Positions 12,814 through 22,164 of a DNA stretch of 64,000 nucleotides are shown here, piece after piece. Source of the DNA: Gemmatimonadaceae bacterium (lineage in GTDB: Bacteria; Gemmatimonadota; Gemmatimonadetes; Gemmatimonadales; Gemmatimonadaceae); the NCBI GenBank assembly GCA_020851455.1, contig JADZCT010000034.1, forward strand, positions 81,225-145,224, given 5' to 3'. The first letter of the stretch is position 1. Each line of letters starts with the position of its first letter. The notes beneath the pieces were generated by a model that worked only from the letters and a program-made list of their open reading frames with translations, ran no database searches and was not told the DNA's origin. The translations under genes were made by a program, and so were the position numbers.

Positions 12814-13644
12814 ATGAGCATTCGCCAGTTCAAGCCAGTCACCAAGAGCTCGCGGTTCCGGTCGGTGCCCGGGAACGAGGTGATTACGCGTTCGACGCCG
12901 GAGAAGTCGCTTCTCGAGCCGCTCAAGCGGAGCGGCGGGCGCGACAACCATGGGCACATCTCGATGCGTCGCATCGGCGGCGGACACAAGCGCATGTACC
13001 GCGTGATTGACTTCAAGCGGAACAAGTTCGGCGTCGTGGGGACGGTGAAGGAGGTCGAGTACGACCCGAACCGCTCGGCGCGCATCGCGCTCATCGAGTA
13101 CGCCGACGGCGAGAAGCGCTATATCCTGCATCCGCACGGGCTGGCGCAGGGCGACAAGGTGGTGTCCGGCCCCGGGTCGGACGTCCGGACCGGAAACGCG
13201 ATGCCGCTCAAGGAAGTGCCGCTGGGCACCGACGTGCACAACGTCGAGCTCGTGCGCGGAAAGGGCGGGCAGATGGCGCGCAGTGCCGGGACCAGTCTCC
13301 AGGTCGTGGCGAAGGAAGGCGACTACGTGACCCTTCGGATGGCCAGCACGGAGATGCGGCTGGTGCACGGCGAGTGTCTTGCGACGATCGGCACCGTTGG
13401 CAACCCGGAGCACGAACTGCTCTCGTGGGGCAAGGCCGGCCGGACGCGCTGGGAAGGGCGTCGCCCGAAGGTTCGCGGCGAAGTGATGAACCCGGTGGAT
13501 CACCCGCACGGCGGCCGCACGCGCGGCGGCCGGAACGTGGTGAGCCCCTGGGGCAAGAAGGAAGGCGTGAAGACGCGCGACACGAAGAAGCCGTCGCAGC
13601 GCCTCATCGTGCGCGGCCTCAAGCGCGGCAAGGCGACGAAGTAG
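12814..13644 (+). CDS. rplB: 50S ribosomal protein L2
   Basis: L2 is a universally conserved 23S rRNA-binding protein needed for subunit joining and peptidyl transfer. The 276-residue product has the usual length, starting [13 protein letters not shown] and carrying [15 protein letters not shown]. The C-terminal segment [18 protein letters not shown] includes the conserved His of the VDHPHGG motif. Confidence 0.97.
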   Translation: MSIRQFKPVTKSSRFRSVPGNEVITRSTPEKSLLEPLKRSGGRDNHGHISMRRIGGGHKRMYRVIDFKRNKFGVVGTVKEVEYDPNRSARIALIEYADGEKRYILHPHGLAQGDKVVSGPGSDVRTGNAMPLKEVPLGTDVHNVELVRGKGGQMARSAGTSLQVVAKEGDYVTLRMASTEMRLVHGECLATIGTVGNPEHELLSWGKAGRTRWEGRRPKVRGEVMNPVDHPHGGRTRGGRNVVSPWGKKEGVKTRDTKKPSQRLIVRGLKRGKATK

Positions 13645-13675
13645 GCGTCGGCGAAACTCAATCCGGATAGCAACG

Positions 13676-14053
13676 ATGGCACGTTCCGTAAAGAAGGGTC
13701 CGTACGTCCAGGACAGCCTCCGAAAGCGGGTTGATGCGATGAACTCGCGCAACGAGAAGAAGGTCGTGAAGACATGGTCTCGCGCGAGCACTGTGCTGCC
13801 CGACTTCGTGGGGCACACGTTCGCTGTGCACAACGGCAACAAGTTCGTCCCGGTGTACGTGACCGAGAACATGGTCGGCCACAAGCTCGGCGAGTTTGCG
13901 CCCACGCGCACGTTCCGGGGCCACACGGCGGCCCGGGCCGCCGAGCCGGCGGCGGCGCCTTCGCCGGCTGCGGGGGTAGCGGCGCGCGCGGGGGCGGCTC
14001 CGGCGACGGACGCCAAGGCCAAGCCGGCTGCCGCGGCGAAGGGAGGGAAGTAG
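13676..14053 (+). CDS. rpsS: 30S ribosomal protein S19 with Ala-rich tail
   Basis: S19 binds 16S rRNA in the 30S head with S13. The core is typical, from [14 protein letters not shown] to [11 protein letters not shown]. At 125 residues it is about 35 longer than usual; the extra C-terminal part is a low-complexity Ala/Pro/Lys tail (from about residue 88) without known function. The ATG follows an AACTCAATCCGGATAGCAACG region with only a weak ribosome binding site. Confidence 0.96.
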   Translation: MARSVKKGPYVQDSLRKRVDAMNSRNEKKVVKTWSRASTVLPDFVGHTFAVHNGNKFVPVYVTENMVGHKLGEFAPTRTFRGHTAARAAEPAAAPSPAAGVAARAGAAPATDAKAKPAAAAKGGK

Positions 14054-14056
14054 GCA

Positions 14057-14428
14057 ATGACGGAATCGCGCGCGATCCAGCGGACGACGCGGCAGTCGCC
14101 CTACAAGATGCGACTCGTGATTGACCAGGTGCGCGGCATGCGCGTGAACGACGCGCTTGCGCTGCTCCGGTTCAGCAAGAAGCATGCGGCGAAGCAGATC
14201 GAGGCAGTGCTCAGGAGCGCGGTGGCGAATGCCGAGCAGGCGGCTCGCGGCGCCAACGCGTCACTCGACGTGGACGACCTCGTGATAACCACGGCGCTGG
14301 TCAACGAGGGGCCGAAGCTCAAGAGGTTCATGCCGGCGGCGATGGGGCGGGCGACGCCAATCAAGAAGCGCACGAGCCACGTGGAGATTGCCGTGGCCGA
14401 CAGCAGGAAGAGGAGAAAGGGACGCTAA
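14057..14428 (+). CDS. rplV: 50S ribosomal protein L22
   Basis: L22 has a globular domain on the surface and a beta-hairpin lining the exit tunnel. The 123-residue product has the [19 protein letters not shown] helix region and the hairpin segment [24 protein letters not shown]. It starts 3 bp after rpsS behind GGGAGG. Confidence 0.96.
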   Translation: MTESRAIQRTTRQSPYKMRLVIDQVRGMRVNDALALLRFSKKHAAKQIEAVLRSAVANAEQAARGANASLDVDDLVITTALVNEGPKLKRFMPAAMGRATPIKKRTSHVEIAVADSRKRRKGR

Positions 14429-14429
14429 C

Positions 14430-15092
14430 ATGGGACAGAAGACCAATCCGATCGGCGTCCGGCTGGGCGTTTCGAAGCAGTGGCGTTCGCGCTGGCACGC
14501 CAGCAAGAAGGATTTTCCCGCGCTGCTGAAGGAAGACGAACTCCTGCGCAAGTACCTCAAGGCGCGCCTTGCGGGCGCGGCCATCTCGGACATCGGGATT
14601 GACCGCAAGCCCGGGAAGGTCGTCGTGACGATCCACACCGGCAGGCCGGGCGTGGTGATCGGGAAGAAGGGGCAGAGCGTCGAGGAGCTCAAGAACGAGC
14701 TCCAGCAGCTTACCGGCAAGGACGTCGGAGTGAACGTCGAGGAGATCAAGCGGCCCGAGGTCGAGGCGCAGCTGGTAGCCGACAACATCGCGGCGCAGCT
14801 CGCGCAGCGCATCTCGTTCCGGCGCGCGATGAAGCGCGCGGTGCAGAGCGCGATGCGGATGGGCGCCGGCGGGATCAAGGTGAAGTGCGGCGGCCGCCTG
14901 GGCGGCGCGGAGATCGCGCGCGTAGAGGGGTACCACGAGGGACGCGTGCCGCTGCACACGCTGCGCGCCGACATTGACTACGCGACGAGCACGGCGAAGA
15001 CCACCTTCGGCACGATCGGGGTGAAGGTCTGGATCTTCAAGGGCGAGGTGGTCGAGGACCGCCGCGGCAAGACGTACTCGACGGACGCGTAG
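14430..15092 (+). CDS. rpsC: 30S ribosomal protein S3
   Basis: S3 lines the mRNA entry channel and contributes to helicase activity. The 220-residue product begins [14 protein letters not shown] and contains the KH-domain motif [13 protein letters not shown] and the C-terminal [30 protein letters not shown]. The ATG one base after the rplV stop, behind AGGAGAAAGGGA, is clearly the start; in-frame sequence upstream is rplV in another frame. Confidence 0.97.
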   Translation: MGQKTNPIGVRLGVSKQWRSRWHASKKDFPALLKEDELLRKYLKARLAGAAISDIGIDRKPGKVVVTIHTGRPGVVIGKKGQSVEELKNELQQLTGKDVGVNVEEIKRPEVEAQLVADNIAAQLAQRISFRRAMKRAVQSAMRMGAGGIKVKCGGRLGGAEIARVEGYHEGRVPLHTLRADIDYATSTAKTTFGTIGVKVWIFKGEVVEDRRGKTYSTDA

Positions 15093-15154
15093 CGTCCCCG
15101 GGGGCAGGCAGCAGGCAACCGATGCACCGAATGCAGAGAATCCGAGGCTGATAG

Positions 15155-15577
15155 ATGCTGGCACCGAAGCGCGTAAAATTCCGCAAGATGTTCAAGGGCC
15201 GCACCCGGGGGCTTGCTACCCGAGGGAGCAGCGTGTCGTTCGGCAATTACGGCCTTCAGGCCCTGGAGCCCGGCTGGGTGACGGCGCGCCAGATCGAAGC
15301 GGCCCGGGTGGCGCTCACGCGCCACATCAAGCGTGGCGGCAAGGTCTGGATCCGTGTGTTCCCCGACAAGCCGATCACGAAGAAGCCAGCCGAAACCCGC
15401 ATGGGCAAGGGCAAGGGCTCGCCCGAGCAGTGGGTCGCCGTGGTGAAGCCGGGCCGAGTGATGTTCGAGATCGAGGGCGTCGAGAAGGCGCTGGCCGAGA
15501 GGGCGATGCTCCTGGCGGCTGCGAAGATCGGGCTCAGGACGAAGTTCGTCTCGCGTGAGGAGGCGCACACCGAATGA
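15155..15577 (+). CDS. rplP: 50S ribosomal protein L16
   Basis: L16 organises the A-site side of the 50S subunit. The 140-residue product has the standard start [16 protein letters not shown] and the segments [23 protein letters not shown], [26 protein letters not shown] and [17 protein letters not shown]. It overlaps rpmC by 4 bp (ATGA). Confidence 0.97.
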   Translation: MLAPKRVKFRKMFKGRTRGLATRGSSVSFGNYGLQALEPGWVTARQIEAARVALTRHIKRGGKVWIRVFPDKPITKKPAETRMGKGKGSPEQWVAVVKPGRVMFEIEGVEKALAERAMLLAAAKIGLRTKFVSREEAHTE

Positions 15578-15780
15578 AGGCAACGCAGATCCGCGAGCTG
15601 AGCAGGGACGAGATCGTGGCGCGCGTGGGCGAGTTGGAACGGGAGCGGTTCAACCTCCGGTTCCGGTCGGGCACGCAGCCCCTCGATGACCCACTCCGCC
15701 TGCGCGTCGTGAGGCGTGAGCTGGCGCGGCTCAAGACTGTATTGCGCGAGAAGGCAACCGCGCGGACGGGAGGCAAGTAA
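15574..15780 (+). CDS. rpmC: 50S ribosomal protein L29
   Basis: L29 is a small helical protein next to L23 at the tunnel exit. The 68-residue product shows [14 protein letters not shown] and [15 protein letters not shown], followed by the [16 protein letters not shown] helix. Start and rplP stop overlap, implying coupling. Confidence 0.95.
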   Translation: MKATQIRELSRDEIVARVGELERERFNLRFRSGTQPLDDPLRLRVVRRELARLKTVLREKATARTGGK

Positions 15781-15783
15781 CCG

Positions 15784-16065
15784 ATGGCAGACGCAGCGAA
15801 GGCAACGGCCGGAGCCCGGGCGGCGCGCAAGGTGCGTACCGGGTTGGTCGTGAGCGACAAGATGCAGAAGACCGTGGTCGTGGCAATCGAGCGCCGCGTG
15901 CAGCACCGCGTGTACGGCAAGATGCTGACGCGCACGACGCACCTGAAGGCGCACGACGAGCAGAACACGGCCAAGGCGGGCGACACGGTGCGGGTGATGG
16001 AGACGCGACCGATGTCCAGGGACAAGCGGTGGCGCGTGGTCGAGATCGTCGAGCGCGCGAAGTAG
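15784..16065 (+). CDS. rpsQ: 30S ribosomal protein S17
   Basis: S17 is a primary 16S rRNA-binding OB-fold protein. The 93-residue product carries the motif [20 protein letters not shown] and the C-terminal [22 protein letters not shown]. About 14 Ala-rich residues precede the core. GGAGG lies 10 nt before the ATG. Confidence 0.96.
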   Translation: MADAAKATAGARAARKVRTGLVVSDKMQKTVVVAIERRVQHRVYGKMLTRTTHLKAHDEQNTAKAGDTVRVMETRPMSRDKRWRVVEIVERAK

Positions 16066-16084
16066 TGATACCGGAGACTTTGCA

Positions 16085-16453
16085 ATGATTCAGCAGGAAT
16101 CCATGGTACGGGTGGCGGACAACAGCGGCGCCAAGCGCGCGCTGGTGATCCGCGTGCTCGGAGGCACTCGTCGGCGCTACGCAGGCCTGGGCGACGTCGT
16201 AATCGTCGCCGTGAAGGATGCGCTGCCCAACGGCGCCGTGAAGAAGTCGGAGGTGGCGAGGGCCGTCGTGGTGCGCACCGTCAAGGAGACGCGCCGCAAG
16301 GACGGGAGCTACATCCGGTTCGACGAGAATGCGGTGGTCATCATCAGCGATAACGGCGAGCCGCGCGCGACGCGCATCTTCGGGCCGGTGGCCCGTGAGC
16401 TTCGCGAGAAGAAGTACATGAAGATCGTGTCGCTGGCGCCGGAGGTCATCTAG
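16085..16453 (+). CDS. rplN: 50S ribosomal protein L14
   Basis: L14 forms intersubunit bridge B8 and binds the silencing factor RsfS in other bacteria. The 122-residue product has the exact family length, with [20 protein letters not shown] at the start and [21 protein letters not shown], then [28 protein letters not shown] lies 8 nt upstream of the ATG. Confidence 0.97.
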   Translation: MIQQESMVRVADNSGAKRALVIRVLGGTRRRYAGLGDVVIVAVKDALPNGAVKKSEVARAVVVRTVKETRRKDGSYIRFDENAVVIISDNGEPRATRIFGPVARELREKKYMKIVSLAPEVI

Positions 16454-16454
16454 C

Positions 16455-16859
16455 ATGCGCATCCTGACTTTCCGCAAGACCGCGGGCTCGCGCTCGCGCA
16501 CGCGGCACATCCGCAACGCAGAGCGCGAACCGCTCAACGTGGTGAAGGGCGACCGCGTGCGCGTGATGCGCGGCGACGACAAGGGGAAGGAGGGCAAGGT
16601 GCTGCGGGTGTTCCCGAAGACGGGGCGCGTGACGATCGAGGGTGTGAACATCGTCAAGCGCCACCGGAAGGCGCGCCGCGCCGAGGAACAGTCGCAAATC
16701 ATTGACATGCCGGCTCCGGTGCACGCGTCGAACGTGATGCTGCTGGATCCGAAGTCGGGCGAACCGACGCGGACCCGCACGCAGTTCGACTCGGATGGCA
16801 CAAAGGAGCGGCTGAGCGTGAAGTCCGGGGACGCGATTCCGCGCCCCGCGGCCAAGTAG
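16455..16859 (+). CDS. rplX: 50S ribosomal protein L24
   Basis: L24 initiates 50S assembly and contains a KOW motif, here VVKGDRVRVMRGDDKGKEGKVLRVF. The 134-residue product is longer than the 103-105 residues usual; the additional residues are an N-terminal Arg-rich stretch and a short C-terminal segment. GGAGGT inside the end of rplN, 8 nt before the ATG, is a textbook ribosome binding site. Confidence 0.95.
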   Translation: MRILTFRKTAGSRSRTRHIRNAEREPLNVVKGDRVRVMRGDDKGKEGKVLRVFPKTGRVTIEGVNIVKRHRKARRAEEQSQIIDMPAPVHASNVMLLDPKSGEPTRTRTQFDSDGTKERLSVKSGDAIPRPAAK

Positions 16860-16885
16860 TCCTGCAGGGACCCTACAGGTAACCG

Positions 16886-17593
16886 ATGATGGCAGACGCG
16901 AAGCAGGAGAAGAAGGGCAAGGGCGGCGGCCGCGAGGCCAAGGCCGGCAAGGGCGGCAAGGGGGCCAAGGGCGGCGGCCAGGCGGCGCCGCGCGAGCACG
17001 CGGGCGCAGCCCTGCCGGTGCCGAAGCCGCGCCTTCGCGCGCACTACCTCGAGGTGGTGCGCAAGGCACTCTCGGCGCGGTTCGGGTACGGCAACCCGCA
17101 CCAGGTGCCGACGCTCCAGAAGATCGTCGTGAACGTCGGGCTCGCCGAGGCGATCAAGCAGCCGAAGCTGCTCGACTCCGTGGTGGAAGAGCTGGCGATC
17201 ATTACGGGACAGCGGCCGGTGAAGAAGCGGGCTGCCAAGTCAATCGCGAACTTTGGCCTGCGGGAAGGGCAGGAGATCGGCGCGGCCGTGACGCTTCGCG
17301 GCGCGTTGATGTGGGAGTTCCTCGACCGGTTCATTTCGGTTGCCATCCCGCGCATTCGCGACTTTCGCGGGCTCAGTACGCGGTCGTTCGACGGCCGTGG
17401 CAACTACAGCCTCGGCATCAAGGAACAGATGATCTTCCCGGAGATCAACTACGACCAGGTCGAGCAGATCCACGGGATGGACATCACGTTCGTGACGTCG
17501 GCTACGAAGGACGAGCAGGCGCTTGCGCTGCTGCGGGAGCTTGGGATGCCGTTCCGCGGCGACGAGAAGCCTGTAGTGGTTCAGAACCAGTAA
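16886..17593 (+). CDS. rplE: 50S ribosomal protein L5 with Gly/Lys-rich N-terminus
   Basis: L5 binds 5S rRNA and contacts the P-site tRNA. The conserved core begins near [20 protein letters not shown] and includes [27 protein letters not shown] and [21 protein letters not shown]. The protein is 235 residues against about 180 usual: a 45-residue Gly/Lys/Ala low-complexity extension precedes the core. Two ATGs stand in tandem (16886 and 16889); either could be used. The extension keeps the same frame with no other good start near the core, so I regard it as real. Confidence 0.94.
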   Translation: MMADAKQEKKGKGGGREAKAGKGGKGAKGGGQAAPREHAGAALPVPKPRLRAHYLEVVRKALSARFGYGNPHQVPTLQKIVVNVGLAEAIKQPKLLDSVVEELAIITGQRPVKKRAAKSIANFGLREGQEIGAAVTLRGALMWEFLDRFISVAIPRIRDFRGLSTRSFDGRGNYSLGIKEQMIFPEINYDQVEQIHGMDITFVTSATKDEQALALLRELGMPFRGDEKPVVVQNQ

Positions 17594-17608
17594 GAACCAG
17601 GGGATACG

Positions 17609-17914
17609 ATGGCGAAGAAGAGCAGCATCGAGAAGAATGAGCGCAGGAAGAAGCTGGCGGCCCGCTATGCGGCGAAGCGCGCCGCGCTGAAGGAGGTCGT
17701 CCGCAAGCCGTCGTCAACGGCGGAGGAGCGCCTCGCAGCTCAGGTCGCGCTTGCGAAGCTGCCGCGCAACTCGGCGCCCGAGCGCGTCCGGGGCCGGTGC
17801 TCGATGACAGGCCGTTCGCGCGGGACGATCCGCGAGTTCGGGCTTTCGCGAATCGCGTTCCGCGAGATGGCGCTGCAGGGCCTCATTCCAGGCGTCCGGA
17901 AGGCGAGCTGGTAG
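17609..17914 (+). CDS. rpsN: 30S ribosomal protein S14, zinc-free form
   Basis: S14 is a late-assembling 30S head protein. At 101 residues without CxxC pairs it is the long C-minus paralog rather than the 61-residue zinc-ribbon form, so its folding does not depend on zinc. The C-terminal half [26 protein letters not shown] and the terminal KASW are diagnostic. AGGGGAT precedes the ATG. Confidence 0.97.
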   Translation: MAKKSSIEKNERRKKLAARYAAKRAALKEVVRKPSSTAEERLAAQVALAKLPRNSAPERVRGRCSMTGRSRGTIREFGLSRIAFREMALQGLIPGVRKASW

Positions 17915-17996
17915 GCGGGCACAGGGTGGACAGACTTCAACATTCCTGCCGGTCCAGGGCTGCCCGCCCGGATACCTCAGGAGCGAGACGAAACCG

Positions 17997-18398
17997 ATGA
18001 GCATGACCGATCCAGTAGCCGACATGTTGACGCGGATCCGCAATGCATGCGGATCGAAGCACCGCCGCGTGGACATCCCGGCGTCCAAGTTGAAGCTCGA
18101 AATCGCACGCCTGCTGAAGGAGAACAACTTCATCCAGGACTTCCGCACCGTGTCCACGGACGACGGGCGGCAGGTGCTGCGCGTGGCGCTGAAGTACGCG
18201 CACGGCGGCCAGCCGGTGATTCGCGAACTGCAGCGCGTGTCCACGCCCGGCCTTCGCAGGTACGTCGGGGTCTCGGAAATCCCGCACGTACGCAACGGGT
18301 TGGGCGTCGCGATTCTCTCAACTTCCAGGGGCCTGATGACCGATCGCGAGGCGCGTCGGCAGGGCACCGGCGGCGAGCTCATCGCCGTGGTCTGGTAG
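17997..18398 (+). CDS. rpsH: 30S ribosomal protein S8
   Basis: S8 binds the central domain of 16S rRNA and in E. coli represses the spc operon. The 133-residue product begins MSMTDPVADMLTRIRNA and ends in STSRGLMTDREARRQGTGGELIAVVW. The 82 bp before it, after rpsN, are the longest gap inside the spc part and hold a CAGGAG ribosome binding site. This gap is the natural place to look for an S8 operator, though I cannot confirm one. Confidence 0.97.
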   Translation: MSMTDPVADMLTRIRNACGSKHRRVDIPASKLKLEIARLLKENNFIQDFRTVSTDDGRQVLRVALKYAHGGQPVIRELQRVSTPGLRRYVGVSEIPHVRNGLGVAILSTSRGLMTDREARRQGTGGELIAVVW

Positions 18399-18408
18399 GG
18401 AGGCGCCA

Positions 18409-18948
18409 ATGTCACGAATCGGAAAGCTCCCGGTTGGGATCCCGAAGGGCGTCACGGTGGCCGTGAACGGGCACCGCGTGTCCGTGAAGGGGCCCAGGGG
18501 CGAACTGCAGCGCACGCTGCACGAGGATGTCGGGGTGAAGGTCGAGGGCGAGCAGGTGCTCGTCACACGGCCGTCGGATGAGCCGAACCACAAGGCGCTG
18601 CATGGCCTCTCGCGCACCCTCATCCACAACATGGTAGAGGGCGTGACCAGGGGCTACAGCAAGCAGCTTGAGATCACGGGCGTGGGTTACAAGGCGGAGC
18701 CGAAGCCGTTTGGGCTGGTGCTCTCGCTCGGGCTCTCGCACCAGATCGAGTACCGGGCGCCGGCGGGAATCAAGCTCACTGCGCCGCAGCCGACGCAGGT
18801 TGTGATCGAGGGCGCCGACAAGGAAGTGGTGGGGCAGGTGGCGGCCGAGTTGCGGTCGCTGCGTCCGCCCGAGCCGTACAAGGGCAAGGGCATCAAGTAC
18901 GCCGGCGAGATCATTCGCCGGAAGGCCGGCAAGGCGGGAGCGAAGTAA
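18409..18948 (+). CDS. rplF: 50S ribosomal protein L6
   Basis: L6 sits near the sarcin-ricin loop, close to the elongation-factor binding site. The 179-residue product has [14 protein letters not shown] at the start and the conserved C-terminal [33 protein letters not shown] precedes the ATG, and its stop overlaps the rplR start by one base. Confidence 0.97.
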   Translation: MSRIGKLPVGIPKGVTVAVNGHRVSVKGPRGELQRTLHEDVGVKVEGEQVLVTRPSDEPNHKALHGLSRTLIHNMVEGVTRGYSKQLEITGVGYKAEPKPFGLVLSLGLSHQIEYRAPAGIKLTAPQPTQVVIEGADKEVVGQVAAELRSLRPPEPYKGKGIKYAGEIIRRKAGKAGAK

Positions 18949-19304
18949 TGCCAGGAGCACGCGTTCCATCAACACGCGCGGGACTGCGCCAGCGGCGGCA
19001 TCACCGCGTGCGCGCGAAGGTGACGGGCACGGCAGACCGGCCGCGGCTCGTCGTGTTCCGCTCCGAGAAACACATCTACGCCCAGTTGGTTGACGATGCG
19101 GCCCGGAGGACGCTGTTCTCGGTGACCGACAACGGACTGGCTGGCAAGAAGGCGGAAAAGTCGGCGGCGGTGGGCAAGCTGGTGGCCGAGAAGGCGAAGG
19201 CCGCCGGGATAAGCAAAGTGGTATTCGACAGAGCCGGATACCGTTATCACGGCCGCGTGAAGGCGGTGGCCGATGGCGCCCGCGAAGGCGGGCTGGAGTT
19301 CTAA
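18948..19304 (+). CDS. rplR: 50S ribosomal protein L18
   Basis: L18 binds 5S rRNA with L5 and L25. The 118-residue product contains [27 protein letters not shown] sequence, with the [18 protein letters not shown] strand and the C-terminal [28 protein letters not shown]. Start and stop overlap its neighbours by single bases (TAATG on both sides), indicating coupled translation. Confidence 0.97.
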   Translation: MPGARVPSTRAGLRQRRHHRVRAKVTGTADRPRLVVFRSEKHIYAQLVDDAARRTLFSVTDNGLAGKKAEKSAAVGKLVAEKAKAAGISKVVFDRAGYRYHGRVKAVADGAREGGLEF

Positions 19305-20110
19305 TGGCAGAGAATCAGGAACAGCCGGGCCAGGCGCCCGATGGGGCGCGTGAGGCGCCGTCCGCGGGCGGCGCGCGCAGCGGCGGCCCCCGTGGCGGGC
19401 GCGGCGGTCCGGGCGGCGGGCGCGGGCGCGGCGGCCCCGGTGGCGGCCGTGGCGGTCCGGGCGGCGGGCGCGGCGGCCCAGGTGGCGGCCGTGGCGGTCC
19501 GGGCGGCGGGCGCGGTGGTCCGGGCGGTGGCCGTGGTGGTCCGGGCGGTGGCCGTGGTGGTCCTGGCGGCGGCCGTGGCGGGGACCAGCGCGAAGACAGC
19601 GGGCTCGTCGAGAACGTGATCGCGATCAATCGCGTTGCGAAGGTCGTCAAGGGCGGCAGGCGCTTCTCGTTCAATGCGCTCGTGGCTGTGGGCGACGGGC
19701 AGGGCAAGGTCGGCATCGCAACCGGGAAGGCGAACGAGGTGTCAGAGGCGGTGCGTAAGGCCGTGGATGCCGCGCGCCGCAGGATGGTGGCAATCCCGAT
19801 GACCGGCGCGACGATCCCGCATGAGGTCGTGGGCTCGCACGGGGCTGGCCGCGTGCTGATGAAGCCGGCGGCGCCCGGTGCCGGCGTGATCGCCGGCGGC
19901 GCGGTGCGCGCGGTGATGGAGTGCGCTGGCATCGCCGACATCCTCACCAAGTCGCTTGGCTCGACGAACCCGCACAACATGGTACTTGCGGCGATGCAGG
20001 GCCTCACGCACCTCACGACCGTGGAACAGATCGCAAAGGAGCGCGGAGTTGACACGGCAGATGTGCCGTACCGTTCGCGCGCGAAGGGCAAGGTGACCGC
20101 AAATGCCTAG
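19304..20110 (+). CDS. rpsE: 30S ribosomal protein S5 with RGG-like N-terminal domain
   Basis: S5 lies at the mRNA entry site and takes part in decoding fidelity. The C-terminal 175 residues are a normal S5 with [28 protein letters not shown] and GSTNPHNMV. Before this stands an extension of about 93 residues: an acidic/Pro start, then a tract of GGPGGGRG units (residues about 22-93). The total of 268 residues compares with about 166 usual. RGG-like tracts are RNA-binding and phase-separating modules in eukaryotic proteins; here the role is unknown. The frame is unbroken from rplR and the ATG overlaps the rplR stop, so the extension is translated. It overlaps rpmD by 8 bp. Confidence 0.95.
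   Translation: MAENQEQPGQAPDGAREAPSAGGARSGGPRGGRGGPGGGRGRGGPGGGRGGPGGGRGGPGGGRGGPGGGRGGPGGGRGGPGGGRGGPGGGRGGDQREDSGLVENVIAINRVAKVVKGGRRFSFNALVAVGDGQGKVGIATGKANEVSEAVRKAVDAARRRMVAIPMTGATIPHEVVGSHGAGRVLMKPAAPGAGVIAGGAVRAVMECAGIADILTKSLGSTNPHNMVLAAMQGLTHLTTVEQIAKERGVDTADVPYRSRAKGKVTANA
19367..19582 (+). repeat. 24-bp GC-rich tandem repeats encoding GGPGGGRG
   Basis: About eight imperfect copies of a 24-bp unit, GGTCCGGGCGGCGGGCGCGG-like, run in frame through rpsE. The copies alternate between synonymous codons (GGC/GGT, CCG/CCA), which argues that the peptide and not only the DNA is maintained. Confidence 0.85.
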
Positions 20111-20354
20111 GACATTCGTGTGGCACCGCACCCGCGGGCCGAAGAAGACCGAGCCGAATACCCTCACGCAGGGGAAGGTGCGCGTCACGCAGGTGAGGTC
20201 GGGTATCGGGCACACGGCGCGCATGCGCGCGACGCTCGAAGCGCTCGGCCTGCGCCACCACCAGGCGTCGGTGGTCCATCAGGATTCGCCCGCGCTGCGG
20301 GGCATGATCATGCGCGTTCGTCACCTCGTGAAGGTGACGGCGGCCAAGGAGTAG
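20103..20354 (+). CDS. rpmD: 50S ribosomal protein L30
   Basis: L30 is a small 50S protein. The core [12 protein letters not shown]...[28 protein letters not shown] matches E. coli L30. The ATG gives 83 residues, about 22 more than usual, with a basic N-terminal segment. A GTG at 20178 would give a standard-size protein of 58 residues but its purine-rich AGGGGAA lies too close to serve well. Start choice is therefore uncertain. The ATG start overlaps rpsE by 8 bp. Confidence 0.88.
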   Translation: MPRTFVWHRTRGPKKTEPNTLTQGKVRVTQVRSGIGHTARMRATLEALGLRHHQASVVHQDSPALRGMIMRVRHLVKVTAAKE

Positions 20355-20357
20355 ACG

Positions 20358-20819
20358 ATGAGCGACAAGATCGGGCTGCACAATCTGACGCCCAGCCCCG
20401 GATCGCACCGGACGCGCAAGCGCGTCGGCCGCGGGCCGGGATCGGGCACGGGCAAGACCGCCGGCAAGGGCCATAAGGGCATCAAGGCGCGCTCGGGTCA
20501 CCATGGGCCGGGCGGCAACAAGCCGCACTTCGAGGGCGGCCAGATGCCGATGACACGCCGCATTCCGAAGCGCGGCTTCACGAACCCGTTCAGGGTCGAG
20601 TCGCAGGTGATCGGCCTTGACGACCTGGCGAAGCTGCCGAAGGGCGCGGACGTGACGCGCGAGGCGCTCGCAGAGGCTGGGCTCATCAGGTCGTCGAAGG
20701 GTCCGGCCAAGCTGCTCGCCAACGGCGAGGTGACGGCCGCCTTCAAGCTGAAGGGCATCAAGGTCAGTGCGGCGGCGCGCGACAAGATTGTCGCGGCCGG
20801 CGGCACGGTCGAGGAGTAA
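20358..20819 (+). CDS. rplO: 50S ribosomal protein L15
   Basis: L15 is a late-binding 50S protein with a long Gly/Arg-rich N-terminal extension that penetrates the rRNA. Seen are [52 protein letters not shown] and RRIPKRGF. Length (153) is normal. It starts 3 bp after rpmD. Confidence 0.97.
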   Translation: MSDKIGLHNLTPSPGSHRTRKRVGRGPGSGTGKTAGKGHKGIKARSGHHGPGGNKPHFEGGQMPMTRRIPKRGFTNPFRVESQVIGLDDLAKLPKGADVTREALAEAGLIRSSKGPAKLLANGEVTAAFKLKGIKVSAAARDKIVAAGGTVEE

Positions 20820-20828
20820 CGGACTACC

Positions 20829-22154
20829 ATGGCCCAGGCCAACCCGACCCAGGCGCTCGCGAACATCTATCGCACGCCGGAGCTCTGGGAAAAGATCGTC
20901 TTCACCGCGCTTTGCCTGCTGATCTACCGCGTCGGCTCGTTCGTCGCGGTGCCGGGCGTGAATGTCCAGGCGATGCTGGACTTCTTCCAGAGCCAGCAGG
21001 GCGGCGGCCTTCTGGGGCTGTACGACCTCTTCGTGGGCGGCAACCTCTCGCGATCCACGGTGTTCGCCTTGGGCATCATGCCCTACATCTCGGCGAGCAT
21101 CTTCGCGCAGATCGCCGGTGCGGTGATTCCGCAGATCGAGAAGCTCCAGAAGGATGAGGAGGGGCGCAAGAAGGTCACCCAGTGGACGCGCTACGCCACG
21201 GTTGCCCTCGCGTTGGTGCAGGCGTGGGGCTACGCGCTCTTCACCGAGAGCGTGCAGGGCGCGGTTGCCGAAGGCGGGTTCGGATTCCGCCTCCAGATGG
21301 CGATCTTCCTGACCACCGGCGCCGTCTTCGTCATGTGGCTGGGCGAGCAGATCACGGAGCGCGGGCTGGGCAACGGCGCTTCGCTGATGATCTTCTTCTC
21401 GATCGTCGAGCGGTTCTTCCCGGCCATGTGGGCCACCCTCCAGCTTGTCGCGACGCAAGGGATCAACATCCTCTCGCTGCTCGTGCTGATCGCCGTGATG
21501 GCGGGTGTGGTTGCGGGCGTGGTGGTAATCACGATCGCGGCCAGGCGCATCGCCATCCAGATCCCGCAGCGGGCAATGGGGCGGGGGCGCATGCGTGAGG
21601 CCTCGAAGAACTTCATCCCGCTGCGGATCAACGCCGCGGGCGTGATGCCCATCATCTTCGCTCAGTCGCTCATCATCGTGCCGGGCGCGCTCGCGACCTT
21701 CTCCGGCAGCGAGCGGCTGCGGGACTTCGCCGACTACTTCCAGCCGGGCACGTGGCTCTACTTCGTGCTGTCGGCTGTCCTGATCATCGTCTTCACGTAC
21801 TTCTACACGGCCATCGTGTTCAATCCGGTGGACCTGGCTGAGAACCTGAAGAAGCAGGGCGGCTTCATCCCGGGAGTGAAGCCGGGCGCGAAGACCGCTG
21901 AGTACATTGACCACGTGGTGAGCCGGATAACGTTCCCGGGCGCGATCTTCCTCACGATCATAGCGCTGCTGCCGATCTGGATCGCCGATTTCGTGAACGT
22001 CACGTTCAACTTTGGCGGCACGTCGCTGCTGATCGTCGTTGGCGTGGCGCTCGATACGCTTGCCCAGATGAACCAGCACCTGCTGCTGCGCAAGTACGAC
22101 TCCTTCATGAAGAAGGGGCGCGTCCGGTTCCGCGGCAGCAGCATGACGACCTGA
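20829..22154 (+). CDS. secY: Protein translocase subunit SecY
   Basis: SecY is the channel of the Sec translocon. The 441-residue product has about ten membrane segments. Conserved features include FxVGGNLSRSTVFALGIMPYISASIF-type sequence in TM2 (FVGGNLSRSTVFALGIMPYI), ITERGLGNGASLMIF, the cytosolic loop RRIAIQIPQRAMGRG and LKKQGGFIPGVKPG. It continues the spc cluster, 9 bp after rplO. Its product would feed the type II secretion system encoded at 32951-43213. Confidence 0.97.
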   Translation: MAQANPTQALANIYRTPELWEKIVFTALCLLIYRVGSFVAVPGVNVQAMLDFFQSQQGGGLLGLYDLFVGGNLSRSTVFALGIMPYISASIFAQIAGAVIPQIEKLQKDEEGRKKVTQWTRYATVALALVQAWGYALFTESVQGAVAEGGFGFRLQMAIFLTTGAVFVMWLGEQITERGLGNGASLMIFFSIVERFFPAMWATLQLVATQGINILSLLVLIAVMAGVVAGVVVITIAARRIAIQIPQRAMGRGRMREASKNFIPLRINAAGVMPIIFAQSLIIVPGALATFSGSERLRDFADYFQPGTWLYFVLSAVLIIVFTYFYTAIVFNPVDLAENLKKQGGFIPGVKPGAKTAEYIDHVVSRITFPGAIFLTIIALLPIWIADFVNVTFNFGGTSLLIVVGVALDTLAQMNQHLLLRKYDSFMKKGRVRFRGSSMTT

Positions 22155-22164
22155 GGCGCCGGTC

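Noticed and set aside
19367..19582. Tandem DNA repeats resembling a repeat array or CRISPR-like locus
   Set aside because: The units are in frame, contiguous without unique spacers, and vary synonymously; they encode the S5 extension.
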